Assembly (NCBI GenBank): GCA_036526135.1
Contig: DATCZA010000018.1
Span: forward strand, 140,711-204,710
Direction of reading: 5' to 3'
DNA length: 64,000 nucleotides
Source: UBA2965 sp036526135
GTDB taxonomy: Bacteria > Pseudomonadota > Gammaproteobacteria > Pseudomonadales > Azotimanducaceae
Shown: piece by piece, positions 23,845 to 32,624 of the stretch
Position numbering within the stretch: the stretch's first letter is position 1
How the letters are laid out: every line of letters starts with the position of its first letter
Program-made: the position numbers and the translations under genes
The notes under the pieces: model-generated
What the model saw: only the letters and a program-made list of their open reading frames with translations
Told to the model about the DNA's origin: nothing
Database searches by the model: none

Positions 23845-24897
23845 ATGCGCGAACTGGTTCGCTACATCCTGGTCCCTGCACTGGTCGGGGGTGCCGTCGG
23901 TCTCGGGGTCATGCTCACCAGCCAGGTGAACGGAACGCCGACCAAGCCCGGGTACGCAGCCGCGGTAAAGCGCGCCGCGCCCGGCGTCGTCAATATCTAC
24001 TCGTCCAAGCTGGTACAGCATCCCATGTGCGAGATGCCCCGGTTTCGAGACTGGTGCGAGCGCTTCGCGGGGGCCGATCGCGGGCAGATGCAGAACTCGC
24101 TGGGATCCGGCGTCATCGTCCGGGAGGACGGCTACATTCTCACCAACAATCATGTGATCGAGGGGGCCGACGAGATCATCGTGGCGTTCTCTGACGGTCA
24201 GGCCACCACGGCGACCCTGGTCGCCAGCGACCCCGAGACCGATCTCGCCGTCATCCGCGTGCAGGCCTCGGGCCTGACGCCGGTGCCCCGTGATCCGAGC
24301 AGCGTCGTCGAGGTGGGCGACGTCGCGCTGGCCATCGGCAACCCGTTCGGCATTGGCCAGACGGTCTCGAGCGGCATCATCAGCGCAAAGGGCCGGGCGG
24401 GCATCAGCCGCAGCCCCTACGAGGACTTCATCCAGACCGACGCAGCCATCAACCCCGGAAACTCCGGGGGCGCGCTCATCGATGCCAACGGCAACCTGAT
24501 CGGCATAAACACGCTGATCTTTTCCCGCTCCGGCGGCTCCGAGGGCATCGGGTTCGCCATCCCCGCACAGCTTGCCATGGCGGTGCTGGAGGAGATCATC
24601 GAGACGGGCCGCGTGGTCCGCGGCTATCTCGGCGTCGAGCTGTCCAGCACGCCGCCTGCCGGGGCAGGCGTCGGCCTGGAAGTCACCAGACTGATGTCAC
24701 CCAGCCCCGCCGCTTCGGCCGGTCTGCGCCCGGGCGATCTGATCCTTTCCATCAACGAGCAACCGGCCGTGAGCGCGGCAGGCGTCACGCGGCAGATCGC
24801 TCACGTCGAGCCGGGCAGCGAACTGGAGATAGAGGTTCTGCGTGGGAATCGCCAGATCTCCCTCACGGCGCGCGCCGGGGAGCGCCCTCAGCCCTAG
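23845..24897 (+). CDS. algW: Site-1 serine protease of the DegS/AlgW type
   Basis: Periplasmic, membrane-anchored HtrA-family protease. In relatives it starts the cascade that releases the envelope-stress sigma factor from its anti-sigma factor when outer-membrane proteins misfold. The 350-residue product has an N-terminal anchor (about 8-26), the catalytic triad H103 (NNHVIEG), D133 (ETDLAVI) and S207 (NPGNSGG), and a single PDZ domain (about 245-340). One PDZ plus the anchor favours DegS/AlgW over DegP/DegQ. Unusual: two cysteines, C62 and C71, in the segment before the protease core. algW is the Pseudomonas name; degS is equally apt. Confidence 0.92.
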   Translation: MRELVRYILVPALVGGAVGLGVMLTSQVNGTPTKPGYAAAVKRAAPGVVNIYSSKLVQHPMCEMPRFRDWCERFAGADRGQMQNSLGSGVIVREDGYILTNNHVIEGADEIIVAFSDGQATTATLVASDPETDLAVIRVQASGLTPVPRDPSSVVEVGDVALAIGNPFGIGQTVSSGIISAKGRAGISRSPYEDFIQTDAAINPGNSGGALIDANGNLIGINTLIFSRSGGSEGIGFAIPAQLAMAVLEEIIETGRVVRGYLGVELSSTPPAGAGVGLEVTRLMSPSPAASAGLRPGDLILSINEQPAVSAAGVTRQIAHVEPGSELEIEVLRGNRQISLTARAGERPQP

Positions 24898-24914
24898 GAG
24901 CCTCACGGGTCCGG

Positions 24915-26243
24915 CTAACGGTTGTGGTCCAGCCCGGTGATCCTCAATTCAGCGGCCCTGGCGTGGGCTTCGAGCCCCTCGCCCCGAGCGAGGGTCGCCG
25001 AGGCGCGGGCAAGCTTTTCGGACCCGCCTGGACTCAGCCGGATCACGGAGCTGCGTTTGACGAAATCGTAGACCCCCAGCGGTGACGAGAACCTGGCCGT
25101 ACCGAATGTCGGCAGCACGTGGCTCGGACCCGCCACGTAATCGCCCATCACCTCCGGAGAGTGCGCGCCGATGAAGATCGCGCCGGCGTTGCGAACGTCG
25201 GGCAGGAGCGCGTCCGGATCCGCCACGGCGAGCTCGAGATGCTCGGGCGCGATTCGGTTGGCCAGCGCCACGGCGTCGGCGAGGTCCGCCGCCCGGATCA
25301 AGGCACCTCGCGCGGCGAGCGAGGCTCGGATGGTCGTTGCTCTGGACCGCTCGCCGATGAGCGAGGCCATGGCGTCGTGGACGGCATCGAGCACGTCCGG
25401 GTCCGGGCTGACCAGAATGGCCTGGGCGGAAGCATCGTGCTCCGCCTGGGAAAACAGGTCCAGGGCGAGCCACTCGGGCGGCGCCGTGTCGTCCGCAATC
25501 ACAAGCACCTCACTGGGGCCGGCAATGACGTCGATACCGACGGTGCCGAAAACCAGGCGCTTGGCGGCAGCGACGTATGCCCCGCCGGGACCGACGATCT
25601 TGTCCACCTTGGGAATCGTCGGCGTGCCGTAGGCCAGCGCGGCGATGGCCTGGGCGCCGCCAACGGTAAATACCCGGTCGACGCCCGCTACATGGGCTGC
25701 GGCGAGCACCAGCGGCGAACGCACGCCATCCGGCGTGGGGACGGTCATGATGATCTCGTCCACACCCGCGACCCGGGCGGGCACCGCCGTCATCAGCACC
25801 GTTGACGGGTACGCCGCCTGGCCGCCAGGCACGTAGAGGCCCACCCGCTCCAGCGCCATCACCCGCTGGCCGAGGAGGTTGCCGTCACTGTCGGTATATT
25901 CCCAGTCTCCGGCCAGCTGGTGGTTGTGATATTCGCGAATCCGCTGGGCGGCCAGGTTCAACGCCTCGCGGTCTGCTGAGCCCAGGGCGTCGTAGGCTGC
26001 CTCGAGCTCGGAAGCCGCGATCTCCAGCGCCGCGGCGCTCGGGCACTCGTAACGATCGTACCTGGCGGTGAGCGCCAGCAGGGCGTCGTCACCACCGGCC
26101 CGCACCGCTTCTATGACCTCGGCCGCCGCTCGCGTCACCTCGTCTTCCAGGCCCGTGTCCCAGTAAAGGAGCCTGGCGAGACGATCCGGGAAGTCCGCAT
26201 CGCCCGTCGCGAGCCGGGCAATCTCGAGCGCCGGTTCCGTCAT
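24915..26243 (-). CDS. hisD: Histidinol dehydrogenase
   Basis: Zinc-dependent, NAD-linked enzyme for the last two oxidations of histidine synthesis. The 442-residue product has the conserved YVPGGQAAYPSTVLM, GPGGAYVAAAKRLVFG, AGPSEVLVIAD and the metal/substrate region LFSQAEHDASAQAIL, and ends with the GPSHVLPTFGTARFSSPLGV block. It overlaps hisG by 4 nt. hisC, which follows hisD in Pseudomonas-like genomes, is absent; the next gene is the convergent algW. Confidence 0.98.
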   Translation of the reverse strand: MTEPALEIARLATGDADFPDRLARLLYWDTGLEDEVTRAAAEVIEAVRAGGDDALLALTARYDRYECPSAAALEIAASELEAAYDALGSADREALNLAAQRIREYHNHQLAGDWEYTDSDGNLLGQRVMALERVGLYVPGGQAAYPSTVLMTAVPARVAGVDEIIMTVPTPDGVRSPLVLAAAHVAGVDRVFTVGGAQAIAALAYGTPTIPKVDKIVGPGGAYVAAAKRLVFGTVGIDVIAGPSEVLVIADDTAPPEWLALDLFSQAEHDASAQAILVSPDPDVLDAVHDAMASLIGERSRATTIRASLAARGALIRAADLADAVALANRIAPEHLELAVADPDALLPDVRNAGAIFIGAHSPEVMGDYVAGPSHVLPTFGTARFSSPLGVYDFVKRSSVIRLSPGGSEKLARASATLARGEGLEAHARAAELRITGLDHNR

Positions 26244-26866
26244 CCCGACACGTCCCGCAGGCTGCAGGTGAGGCTCTGCACGGCGTCGAAGCGGGTCTTC
26301 ATGGCCGCCCGGTTTACGATCATTCGCGAGGAGACGTGCGCAATGGTCTCAAGAGCTTCCAGGCCGTTCGCGCGCAAGGTGTTTCCGGTGTCCACGATGT
26401 CCACGATGCAATCCGCCAGGTTCATGAGCGGGGCGATCTCCATGGCGCCGTTTAGCTTGATGATGGATACCTGACGCCCCTGACCTTCGAAGTAGCGACG
26501 GGCCACCCGCGGAAACTTCGTCGCCACCCGCAGCTTGCCGGATCCCAGATCCGCGCCTGCGGGAGCAGCCACCATGATGCGGCACTTCGCGATGCCCAGG
26601 TCCAGGCGCTCGTAGTAATCCGCGCTGCCGCCGTGCTCCAGCAGGGTGTCCTTGCCCACGATGCCCACGTCCGCCGCCCCGTATTCCACGTAGGTGGGGA
26701 CATCGGCACCACGCATCACCACCAGGCGATGCCCGCCCTGCCGGGTGGCAAAAATGAGCTTGCGGCTGGCGGCCGGGTCCTCCTCCGGGACGATGCCCGC
26801 CGCAGCCAGCATTGGCAGGGACTCCTCGAGGATCCTGCCCCGGTTGAGCGCTATGGTCAGACCCAT
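26240..26866 (-). CDS. hisG: ATP phosphoribosyltransferase, short form HisG(S)
   Basis: Catalyses the first step of histidine synthesis (ATP plus PRPP). The product is 208 residues and lacks the C-terminal regulatory domain, so it belongs to the short form that needs the separate HisZ subunit for activity and feedback control. Motifs LTIALNRGRILEES, ADVGIVGKDTLLE and the PRPP loop DIVDTGNTLRANGL are present. hisZ is not in this window. The gene lies 15 nt after murA. Confidence 0.97.
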   Translation of the reverse strand: MGLTIALNRGRILEESLPMLAAAGIVPEEDPAASRKLIFATRQGGHRLVVMRGADVPTYVEYGAADVGIVGKDTLLEHGGSADYYERLDLGIAKCRIMVAAPAGADLGSGKLRVATKFPRVARRYFEGQGRQVSIIKLNGAMEIAPLMNLADCIVDIVDTGNTLRANGLEALETIAHVSSRMIVNRAAMKTRFDAVQSLTCSLRDVSG

Positions 26867-26881
26867 TTCAATTCCTCTCGA

Positions 26882-28147
26882 TCAGCCCGAAACCCGCTGG
26901 ACCTCAGCGCCGAGCAGTTTGAGCTTCTCCTCGATGGTCTCGTAGCCGCGGTCGATGTGATAGATCCTATCGATGAGCGTGGTGCCTTCCGCAACGAGCG
27001 CGGCGACCACCAGGCTGAACGACGCTCTTAAGTCCGTGGCCATGACGGGAGCGGCTTTCAGCGACGGCACGCCGCGCACCGAGACGCTGGACGGGCCGTG
27101 CAGCTCGATGTCCGCGCCGAGTCGCGAGAGCTCCTGAACGTGCATGAAGCGGTTCTCGAAGATGGTTTCCGAGACCTCGCTGGTTCCCTCGGCGATGGCG
27201 TTCATCGCCAGGTACTGGGCCTGCATGTCCGTCGGAAAGCCGGGATATGGCGCCGTGGTGATATCCACCGCGCGCGGTCGCCGGCCGTGCATGTCGAGCT
27301 CGATCCAGTCGTCGCCAACTTCGACCTCGGCGCCGCTTTCCACAAGCTTGTCGAGCACGGCCGTAAGGGTGTCGGGTCGAACGTCGGTGAGCCTTATCCT
27401 GCCCCCGGTGGCCGCAACGGCAATCAGGTAAGTCCCGGCTTCGACGCGATCGGGCATAACCCGGTACTCGCATCCGTGCAACCGCGGCACGCCTTCGATT
27501 CTTATTTCCGGGGAGCCGTGACCCGAAACCTTCGCGCCCATGGCGTTGAGAAAATCTCCGAGGTCGGCCACTTCCGGTTCGCAGGCGGCGTTGCGCAGCC
27601 GCGTGACCCCCTCGGCCAGCGCGGCCGCCATCATGAGGTTCTCGGTTGCGCCCACCGTCACCATGTCGAACGCGAAGTCGGCCCCGCGGAGCCGGCCGCC
27701 GACCTTGCCCCGAACGTAACCCTCGTTCACGGAGATCTCCGCACCGAGGGCTTCCAGGCCTTTGACGTGCTGGTCCACGGGGCGGGCCCCGATGGCGCAA
27801 CCGCCCGGAAGGGAGACCTCCGCTTCGCCGAAGCGCGCCAACAGCGGCCCGAGCACGACGAACGAGGCGCGCATGGTTTTCACCAGCTCGTAGGGCGCCC
27901 GCAGTTGCGCCAGGCTGTCGGCCGAAACCTCGACGCGCATCTTCTCGTCGACGAGCACGCGGGCGCCCATGCAGCCGAGCAGCTCGATCATGGTGGTGAC
28001 GTCCTGGAGATGAGGGACGTTGCTCAACGTCACCGGCTCGTCGGCCAGAAGCGTGCCCGCCAGGATCGGCAGCGCCGCGTTTTTTGCGCCAGAGACCCGC
28101 AGCGAGCCGGACAGCGTGCGCCCGCCCGTTATGCGGAGCTTATCCAC
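26882..28147 (-). CDS. murA: UDP-N-acetylglucosamine 1-carboxyvinyltransferase MurA
   Basis: First committed enzyme of peptidoglycan synthesis, transferring enolpyruvate from PEP; the fosfomycin target. The 421-residue product has K22-N23 in SGAKNAALPIL and the catalytic Cys117 in LPGGCAIGARPVD, so fosfomycin binding should be retained. It overlaps ibaG by 8 nt, the usual ibaG-murA pair. Confidence 0.98.
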   Translation of the reverse strand: MDKLRITGGRTLSGSLRVSGAKNAALPILAGTLLADEPVTLSNVPHLQDVTTMIELLGCMGARVLVDEKMRVEVSADSLAQLRAPYELVKTMRASFVVLGPLLARFGEAEVSLPGGCAIGARPVDQHVKGLEALGAEISVNEGYVRGKVGGRLRGADFAFDMVTVGATENLMMAAALAEGVTRLRNAACEPEVADLGDFLNAMGAKVSGHGSPEIRIEGVPRLHGCEYRVMPDRVEAGTYLIAVAATGGRIRLTDVRPDTLTAVLDKLVESGAEVEVGDDWIELDMHGRRPRAVDITTAPYPGFPTDMQAQYLAMNAIAEGTSEVSETIFENRFMHVQELSRLGADIELHGPSSVSVRGVPSLKAAPVMATDLRASFSLVVAALVAEGTTLIDRIYHIDRGYETIEEKLKLLGAEVQRVSG

Positions 28148-28391
28148 TGCTTCCCGCCGCCTCCTCGGGCGTGAGGGAGCGAATGCTCACGGCGTGCAGG
28201 CGACCGTCCTGGATGAAAGCGTCGATGCATCCGTAAACGGTCTGTTGCTTGCGAACGCGCGTCATGCCCTCGAACATCCGGCTGACCACGGTGATCATCG
28301 CGCGGTTCCCCTCGACGACGACGTCCACGCGCAAGGCGTCGTCCTCCCCGGACAGCCTTTCTGTGATGCTCGCCGCGATTTCTTCCTGCAT
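28140..28391 (-). CDS. ibaG: BolA-family protein IbaG (YrbA)
   Basis: 83-residue BolA-like protein, a family that works with monothiol glutaredoxins in iron-sulfur handling and acid stress. The class-II KH-like core VRKQQTVYGCIDAFIQDGRLHAVSIRSLTPEE (read in parts) is clear. It lies between mlaB and murA as in E. coli. Confidence 0.93.
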   Translation of the reverse strand: MQEEIAASITERLSGEDDALRVDVVVEGNRAMITVVSRMFEGMTRVRKQQTVYGCIDAFIQDGRLHAVSIRSLTPEEAAGSSG

Positions 28392-28420
28392 GTCCCGCCC
28401 TGCCGCAGTCGGTTAAAGGT

Positions 28421-28711
28421 TCAGCCTGCCGCGTCCCGGGAAAGCGGCAGAACTTCCATCAGCCCGGAAATTTCAATGATGCTGAGCAAATCCTGGGGGA
28501 CGCCAGCATAAACCACCTCCTGCCCCCGCGCATGGGCAAAGCGAAACCAGGTCATCAGAAGGGCGACGGCTATGCTGTTACAGCTCTCCAGGCCGGAAAG
28601 ATCGACGACGGCTTTCTCGTCGCGCCGTTCGGCGAGAAACTGCTCGCCAGCCGCCCTGACCGCAGCGAAGTTGTCGACGCCGACGCGAGGCGGCAGGGAA
28701 AACGCGCTCAA
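28421..28711 (-). CDS. mlaB: STAS-domain protein MlaB
   Basis: Cytoplasmic 96-residue STAS protein that stabilises the MlaF ATPase in the MlaFEDB phospholipid transporter. It has the STAS pattern VDLSGLESCNSIAVALLMTW, with the phosphorylatable-type Ser region near residue 47. Its ATG overlaps the mlaC stop by 4 nt. Confidence 0.9.
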   Translation of the reverse strand: MSAFSLPPRVGVDNFAAVRAAGEQFLAERRDEKAVVDLSGLESCNSIAVALLMTWFRFAHARGQEVVYAGVPQDLLSIIEISGLMEVLPLSRDAAG

Positions 28712-29472
28712 CGATCGTCACCAGCTCCGCCGGCCCCGTCGCTCGACGGCGCCTCGTCCGCCTCGTCTGACCCGCCCGAGTCAGCCGACGCGGCACCCGG
28801 TGTCTCGTTGGCCAGGAGCAAAGTCCAGGCGTCGATGACCTTGTCCAGGTCCCCCCCGTATCTCTGATCCTGCACGGCGCTGGCAAACTGGCTGCGGTAG
28901 GTCAGACCGATGTTCACGCCGTTGACGATGATGTTCCCCATGCGCCAGGCGCCGTCCTTGCCCTGCGCCATTGAGTAAACCACCGGGTATACATCTCCGG
29001 TGTTCATGCGGATTTCCATCTTCACGCTCTCGCGGCGGGGGCTTTGGGGCGGCCGCTCGGAGGGCACGATGACCACCTCGCCGTCCCTGAACTCCGTCAG
29101 CGCCAGCGCATAGGTTCGAACCAGGCCCCATTTGAAGGTATCGGCGAAGCGATCGCGCTGCTCGGGAGTGGCGGATTTGTAGTGCACGGCCATGACGCTG
29201 CGGGCAAACCGCTTGAAGTCGACCACCGGCGCGAGCAGCGACTCCACCTCGCCGTAGAACCGTTCCGGGTCATCCTCGACGTACGGTCTGGATGCATCGA
29301 TGAGCGCGAGCATCTCGTCCGACGTGCGCTCCACCACCTCGGTGGCGGTACGGGTCGCGACGTCCGAGGGCTCCATGGCGCGAGCGGGCGCGAGGCCTGC
29401 GAGCAGCAGGGCGGCGATCGCGAGCACGAAGCCGGATTCAAGACCCGAGTGATTCATCAAACGCATCGTCAT
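28708..29472 (-). CDS. mlaC: Periplasmic phospholipid carrier MlaC
   Basis: Soluble lipid-binding protein shuttling phospholipid between the outer-membrane MlaA complex and MlaFEDB. The 254-residue product has a signal peptide (cut near PARA-MEPS, about residue 32), then the MlaC fold (DFKRFARSVMAVHY, and the conserved WRMGNIIVNGVNIGLTYRSQF). The last 30 or so residues are an acidic Gly/Ser/Asp tail absent from E. coli MlaC. Confidence 0.95.
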   Translation of the reverse strand: MTMRLMNHSGLESGFVLAIAALLLAGLAPARAMEPSDVATRTATEVVERTSDEMLALIDASRPYVEDDPERFYGEVESLLAPVVDFKRFARSVMAVHYKSATPEQRDRFADTFKWGLVRTYALALTEFRDGEVVIVPSERPPQSPRRESVKMEIRMNTGDVYPVVYSMAQGKDGAWRMGNIIVNGVNIGLTYRSQFASAVQDQRYGGDLDKVIDAWTLLLANETPGAASADSGGSDEADEAPSSDGAGGAGDDR

Positions 29473-29930
29473 CAGCCTGCTCCAAGCCGCGTTATGAGGT
29501 CGCCGACCAGGTTCTCCAGCACGAGGGCGCCCTGGGTATCGTAAATCAGATCGCCGTCCGCCAGCGTCTCGTCATCTGCCCCCGGCAGCAGATTCACGTA
29601 GCGCGCACCGAGAATTCCTTCGGTGAGTATCTGCGCCCCCGTGTCGGCGGAAAGGCCGCCCGGACTGCCGTCGATTTCGAGGGTCACCACGGCCTGGCCG
29701 TAGATGGTGTCGACCTCGATGAGCGCCACGCGCCCGATCTGGACACCGGCAATGCTCACCTTGGCACGCTCGCGCAGGCCGGCCACGTCGTCGAACCGCG
29801 CCACCAACTGATAGCTGCCACGATCTGCATCCAGACTGATGCCGCTGACCTTCACGGCGAGAAAGACGAGCGCAAGGATTCCAGCAAGCATGAACGCGCC
29901 AACGCTGATCTCTAGGGTTCGTATGTGCAT
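29472..29930 (-). CDS. mlaD: MCE-domain protein MlaD
   Basis: Inner-membrane-anchored MCE protein forming the hexameric periplasmic tube of the Mla transporter. The 152-residue product has one membrane helix (about 9-27) and one MCE domain (GSYQLVARFDDVAGLRERA to GILGARYVNLLPG). It overlaps its neighbours by one base each. Confidence 0.97.
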   Translation of the reverse strand: MHIRTLEISVGAFMLAGILALVFLAVKVSGISLDADRGSYQLVARFDDVAGLRERAKVSIAGVQIGRVALIEVDTIYGQAVVTLEIDGSPGGLSADTGAQILTEGILGARYVNLLPGADDETLADGDLIYDTQGALVLENLVGDLITRLGAG

Positions 29931-30712
29931 CAGTTGAACTCTCCGTACATGCTCAGCGTGAGCAAGAAGTCGATTGCGAGCACCATCACCGAGGAGGCCA
30001 CGACCGTCCTGGTAGTCGCCAGGCCGATTCCCTCAGCCGTCGGTTCGGTATCGTACCCCTGAAAAACGGCGATCCAAGTGACGACCACCGCAAACACGAC
30101 GCTCTTCAGCATGCCTTTGCCGACGTCGTGCCATAGCTCCACCGCGTCCTGCATACCGGACCAGAAGCCGCCGGGATCGCCGCCCAGCCACTCCACGGCG
30201 ACCACGAGGCCACCGTAGATGGCCACGACGTTGAAGATGGCGGTGAGCAGAGGCATGCTGATGACCCCGGCCCAAAGCCGCGGCGCCACGATCCGGCGCA
30301 GCGGATCGACGCCCATCATCTCCATGCTCGACAGCTGCTCGGTGGTTTTCATGAGCCCGATCTCCGCCGTGATGGCGGAACCTGCCCGACCGGCGAACAG
30401 CAGCCCGGTCACCACCGGCCCGAGCTCGCGCAGCAGCACCAGCGCGAGCCCGAGACCCACCGAGTCCTCGGCACCGAAACGCGCCAGCTGGGTGTGAAAC
30501 TGCAGAGCGATCACCGCACCGATGGAGAACGCCGAAAGAACGATGATGATGAGGGACAGCACGCCCACGTGGTAGATCTGGCGAACGAGCAGGCGCAGGT
30601 CCCCGGGCCCCGGGAGCCCCGCGAGCGCCGTGAACCACATGATGGTCGCCCTGCCGAGGCTCGCCATCCGGTCCAGGCTGCGGCCACCGAAGCTGCGCAG
30701 GAACTGGATCAC
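29930..30712 (-). CDS. mlaE: Mla ABC transporter permease MlaE
   Basis: Integral membrane permease (260 residues, about five helices) of the Mla phospholipid system. It has the family motifs ALQFHTQLARFG, RELGPVVTGLLFAGRAGSAITAEIG (read in parts) and GVDPLRRIVAPRLWAG. Overlaps mlaF by 4 nt. Confidence 0.97.
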   Translation of the reverse strand: MIQFLRSFGGRSLDRMASLGRATIMWFTALAGLPGPGDLRLLVRQIYHVGVLSLIIIVLSAFSIGAVIALQFHTQLARFGAEDSVGLGLALVLLRELGPVVTGLLFAGRAGSAITAEIGLMKTTEQLSSMEMMGVDPLRRIVAPRLWAGVISMPLLTAIFNVVAIYGGLVVAVEWLGGDPGGFWSGMQDAVELWHDVGKGMLKSVVFAVVVTWIAVFQGYDTEPTAEGIGLATTRTVVASSVMVLAIDFLLTLSMYGEFN

Positions 30713-31524
30713 GCGTTCACGTCCCCTAGAACGTCGTAGAGGAACTCGTCGGCAGGATAGTGAAAGGGCACGGGGCCGTCCGGCGAGCCGTGCATGAACT
30801 GGTGGACGCGTGGCGAGTCGTCCACCGCCAGAGTATCGGGCGTGCCGGATCCCATGATCGTGCCGTCGGCGATGAGATAGATCTGGTCGGCAATGCTGAT
30901 GGTCTCGTGAATGTCGTGAGAAACCACGAGGCTCGTCGTCTTCAGCGAGTCGTTGAGGCTCTCGATGAGGCTGAGCAGCACCCCCATGGCGATCGGATCC
31001 TGCCCGGTGAAGGGTTCGTCGTACATCAGGAGGTTCGGATCCAGCGCGACGGCACGTGCCAGGGCGACCCGCCGCGACATGCCACCGGAAAGCTGGCTCG
31101 GCATGAGATCTCTCGCGCCGCGCAGCCCTACCGCGTTCAGCTTCATCAGAACGAGGTCGCGTACGGTGTCCTCGGGGAGATCGGTGTGAACGCGCAGGGG
31201 AAACGCCACGTTCTCGAAGACGTTCAGGTCGGTGAACAGCGCGGACGACTGGAACAGCATCCCCATGTCCTTACGCAGCTCGAACAGCTCGCGTCGGCTC
31301 ATCCCGCAGACGTCCTGACCATCGATGAGCACGACCCCGCTGTCGGGGCGCACCTGGCCTCCGATGATTCGCAGCAGGGTCGTCTTGCCCGTGCCGCTCG
31401 GGCCCATGATCGCAGTGATCTTGCCGCGGGGCACCGACAGGCTAAGATCATCGAAAATGACCCGGTCACCGCGGACGAAAGAGAGATTGCGGATCTCAAT
31501 GAGGTTGTCGTCGGCGCCGTTCAT
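30709..31524 (-). CDS. mlaF: Mla ABC transporter ATPase MlaF
   Basis: ATPase of the Mla phospholipid transporter. The ATG at 31524 is used, giving 271 residues starting MNGADDNLIEIRN. Walker A GPSGTGKTT, signature LSGGMSRRVALARA, Walker B LLMYDEPF and the switch His in VSHDIHE are present. First gene of the mlaFEDCB-ibaG-murA-hisGD run; an extended -10 promoter lies 33 nt upstream. The downstream genes overlap or lie within 30 nt, so murA and the his genes are probably co-transcribed. Confidence 0.97.
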   Translation of the reverse strand: MNGADDNLIEIRNLSFVRGDRVIFDDLSLSVPRGKITAIMGPSGTGKTTLLRIIGGQVRPDSGVVLIDGQDVCGMSRRELFELRKDMGMLFQSSALFTDLNVFENVAFPLRVHTDLPEDTVRDLVLMKLNAVGLRGARDLMPSQLSGGMSRRVALARAVALDPNLLMYDEPFTGQDPIAMGVLLSLIESLNDSLKTTSLVVSHDIHETISIADQIYLIADGTIMGSGTPDTLAVDDSPRVHQFMHGSPDGPVPFHYPADEFLYDVLGDVNA

Positions 31525-31556
31525 GAACGTCTGGGGTCGTGAGCAAGACGGGCGCA

Positions 31557-31562
31557 ACTATA
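31557..31562 (-). promoter_or_regulatory. Candidate extended -10 promoter of the mla operon
   Basis: Minus strand TATAGT preceded by TGT (TGN extended -10). The predicted start near 31549 leaves a leader of about 25 nt. The -35 match is weak. Confidence 0.5.
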
Positions 31563-31578
31563 ACATCGCGGGCTGGAG

Positions 31579-31607
31579 TTGGCTGACGGGCGCGATGAGA
31601 CTAAAGT
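31579..31607 (+). promoter_or_regulatory. Candidate promoter of yrbG-kdsC-lpt
   Basis: Plus strand TTGGCT (31579-31584) and TAAAGT (31602-31607) separated by 17 bp, about 46 nt before the yrbG ATG and back to back with the mla promoter. Four of six consensus bases in each hexamer. Confidence 0.45.
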
Positions 31608-31652
31608 GGCCAACTTGACTATTGATCCCCATAACCCGGCCGGCGCCAGCTC

Positions 31653-32624
31653 ATGCTGCTCTCGATAGCCGCCCTCATCGTTGGCTTCATGGCACTGCTG
31701 TGGAGCGCCGATCGCTTTCTCGCCGGTGCGGCAAGCACCGCCGGGCACCTCGGTGTGTCCAAGATGCTCATCGGCCTCACGGTGGTCTCCCTCGGCACGT
31801 CGGCCCCCGAGATACTCGTGGCCCTGACGGCTGCGGTGGAAGGCAACCCGCTGCTCGCCGTGGGCAACGCCATCGGCTCGAACATCGCAAACATCGGCCT
31901 GGTGCTGGGCATCACCGCGATCATCGTGCCGCTGCCCTTTTCCCAGACCGTGCTGCGCGCCGAGCTGCCCTGGCTGCTGGGCGCCACCTTTCTGGCCCTG
32001 GCTCTTCTCTTCGATCTCGAGATGTCCGCATTGGACTCGGTGCTGCTGCTGGCCGGGCTGGGCGTGATTCTGTGGCGCCTGGTGCGCAGTCAAAAGACCG
32101 CGGGAAGCGACCTGGCAGAAAGCATCACCGAGGAGCTGGAGGATCTTCCGCAGATGTCGCGCGGCCAGGCAGCCGTGTGGCTGCTGATCGGGTTGCTGAT
32201 CCTGCTGGCCAGCGCCGAGGTGCTGGTCTGGGCCGCCAGCGACATCGCCGACCGGCTGGGCGTCAACGACATCATCATCGGCCTGACAATCGTCGCCATC
32301 GGCACCAGCCTTCCAGAGCTTGCGGCAACGGTGGGCTCCGCGCTGAAAGGCCACACGGACATCGCCATCGGCAACGTCGTGGGATCCAACATTCTGAACA
32401 TCCTGGCGGTGCTGGCCGTCCCCAGCCTGGTGGACCCGATCCTCATCGAGAACGTCTGGCTGTGGCGGGACGGCGGCATGATGCTGGCGCTGACGCTCCT
32501 GCTCGCGGTGTTCGCCTACGCCGTCGGGTCCCAGCCCGTGATCACCCGCTTCGAGGGCACGGTCATGCTGTGCGCCTGGGTCGGCTACAACCTGCTGCTC
32601 GTGTCTCAGGCACAGCTGGGCTGA
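31653..32624 (+). CDS. yrbG: Calcium/sodium antiporter of the YrbG family
   Basis: Inner-membrane cation/calcium exchanger with about ten helices in two inverted halves. The two alpha-repeats carry GNAIGSNIANIGLVLG (about 70-85) and GNVVGSNILNILAVL (about 240-254), with the partner motifs LTVVSLGTSAPE and LTIVAIGTSLPE. It sits between mlaF and kdsC as in E. coli, but kdsD, normally next, is missing. The physiological substrate is not shown by sequence. Confidence 0.93.
   Translation: MLLSIAALIVGFMALLWSADRFLAGAASTAGHLGVSKMLIGLTVVSLGTSAPEILVALTAAVEGNPLLAVGNAIGSNIANIGLVLGITAIIVPLPFSQTVLRAELPWLLGATFLALALLFDLEMSALDSVLLLAGLGVILWRLVRSQKTAGSDLAESITEELEDLPQMSRGQAAVWLLIGLLILLASAEVLVWAASDIADRLGVNDIIIGLTIVAIGTSLPELAATVGSALKGHTDIAIGNVVGSNILNILAVLAVPSLVDPILIENVWLWRDGGMMLALTLLLAVFAYAVGSQPVITRFEGTVMLCAWVGYNLLLVSQAQLG

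Noticed and set aside
31622..32623. N-terminal extension of KdsC through yrbG
   Set aside because: This frame is a shadow of yrbG; KdsC begins at ATG 32624 coupled to the yrbG stop.
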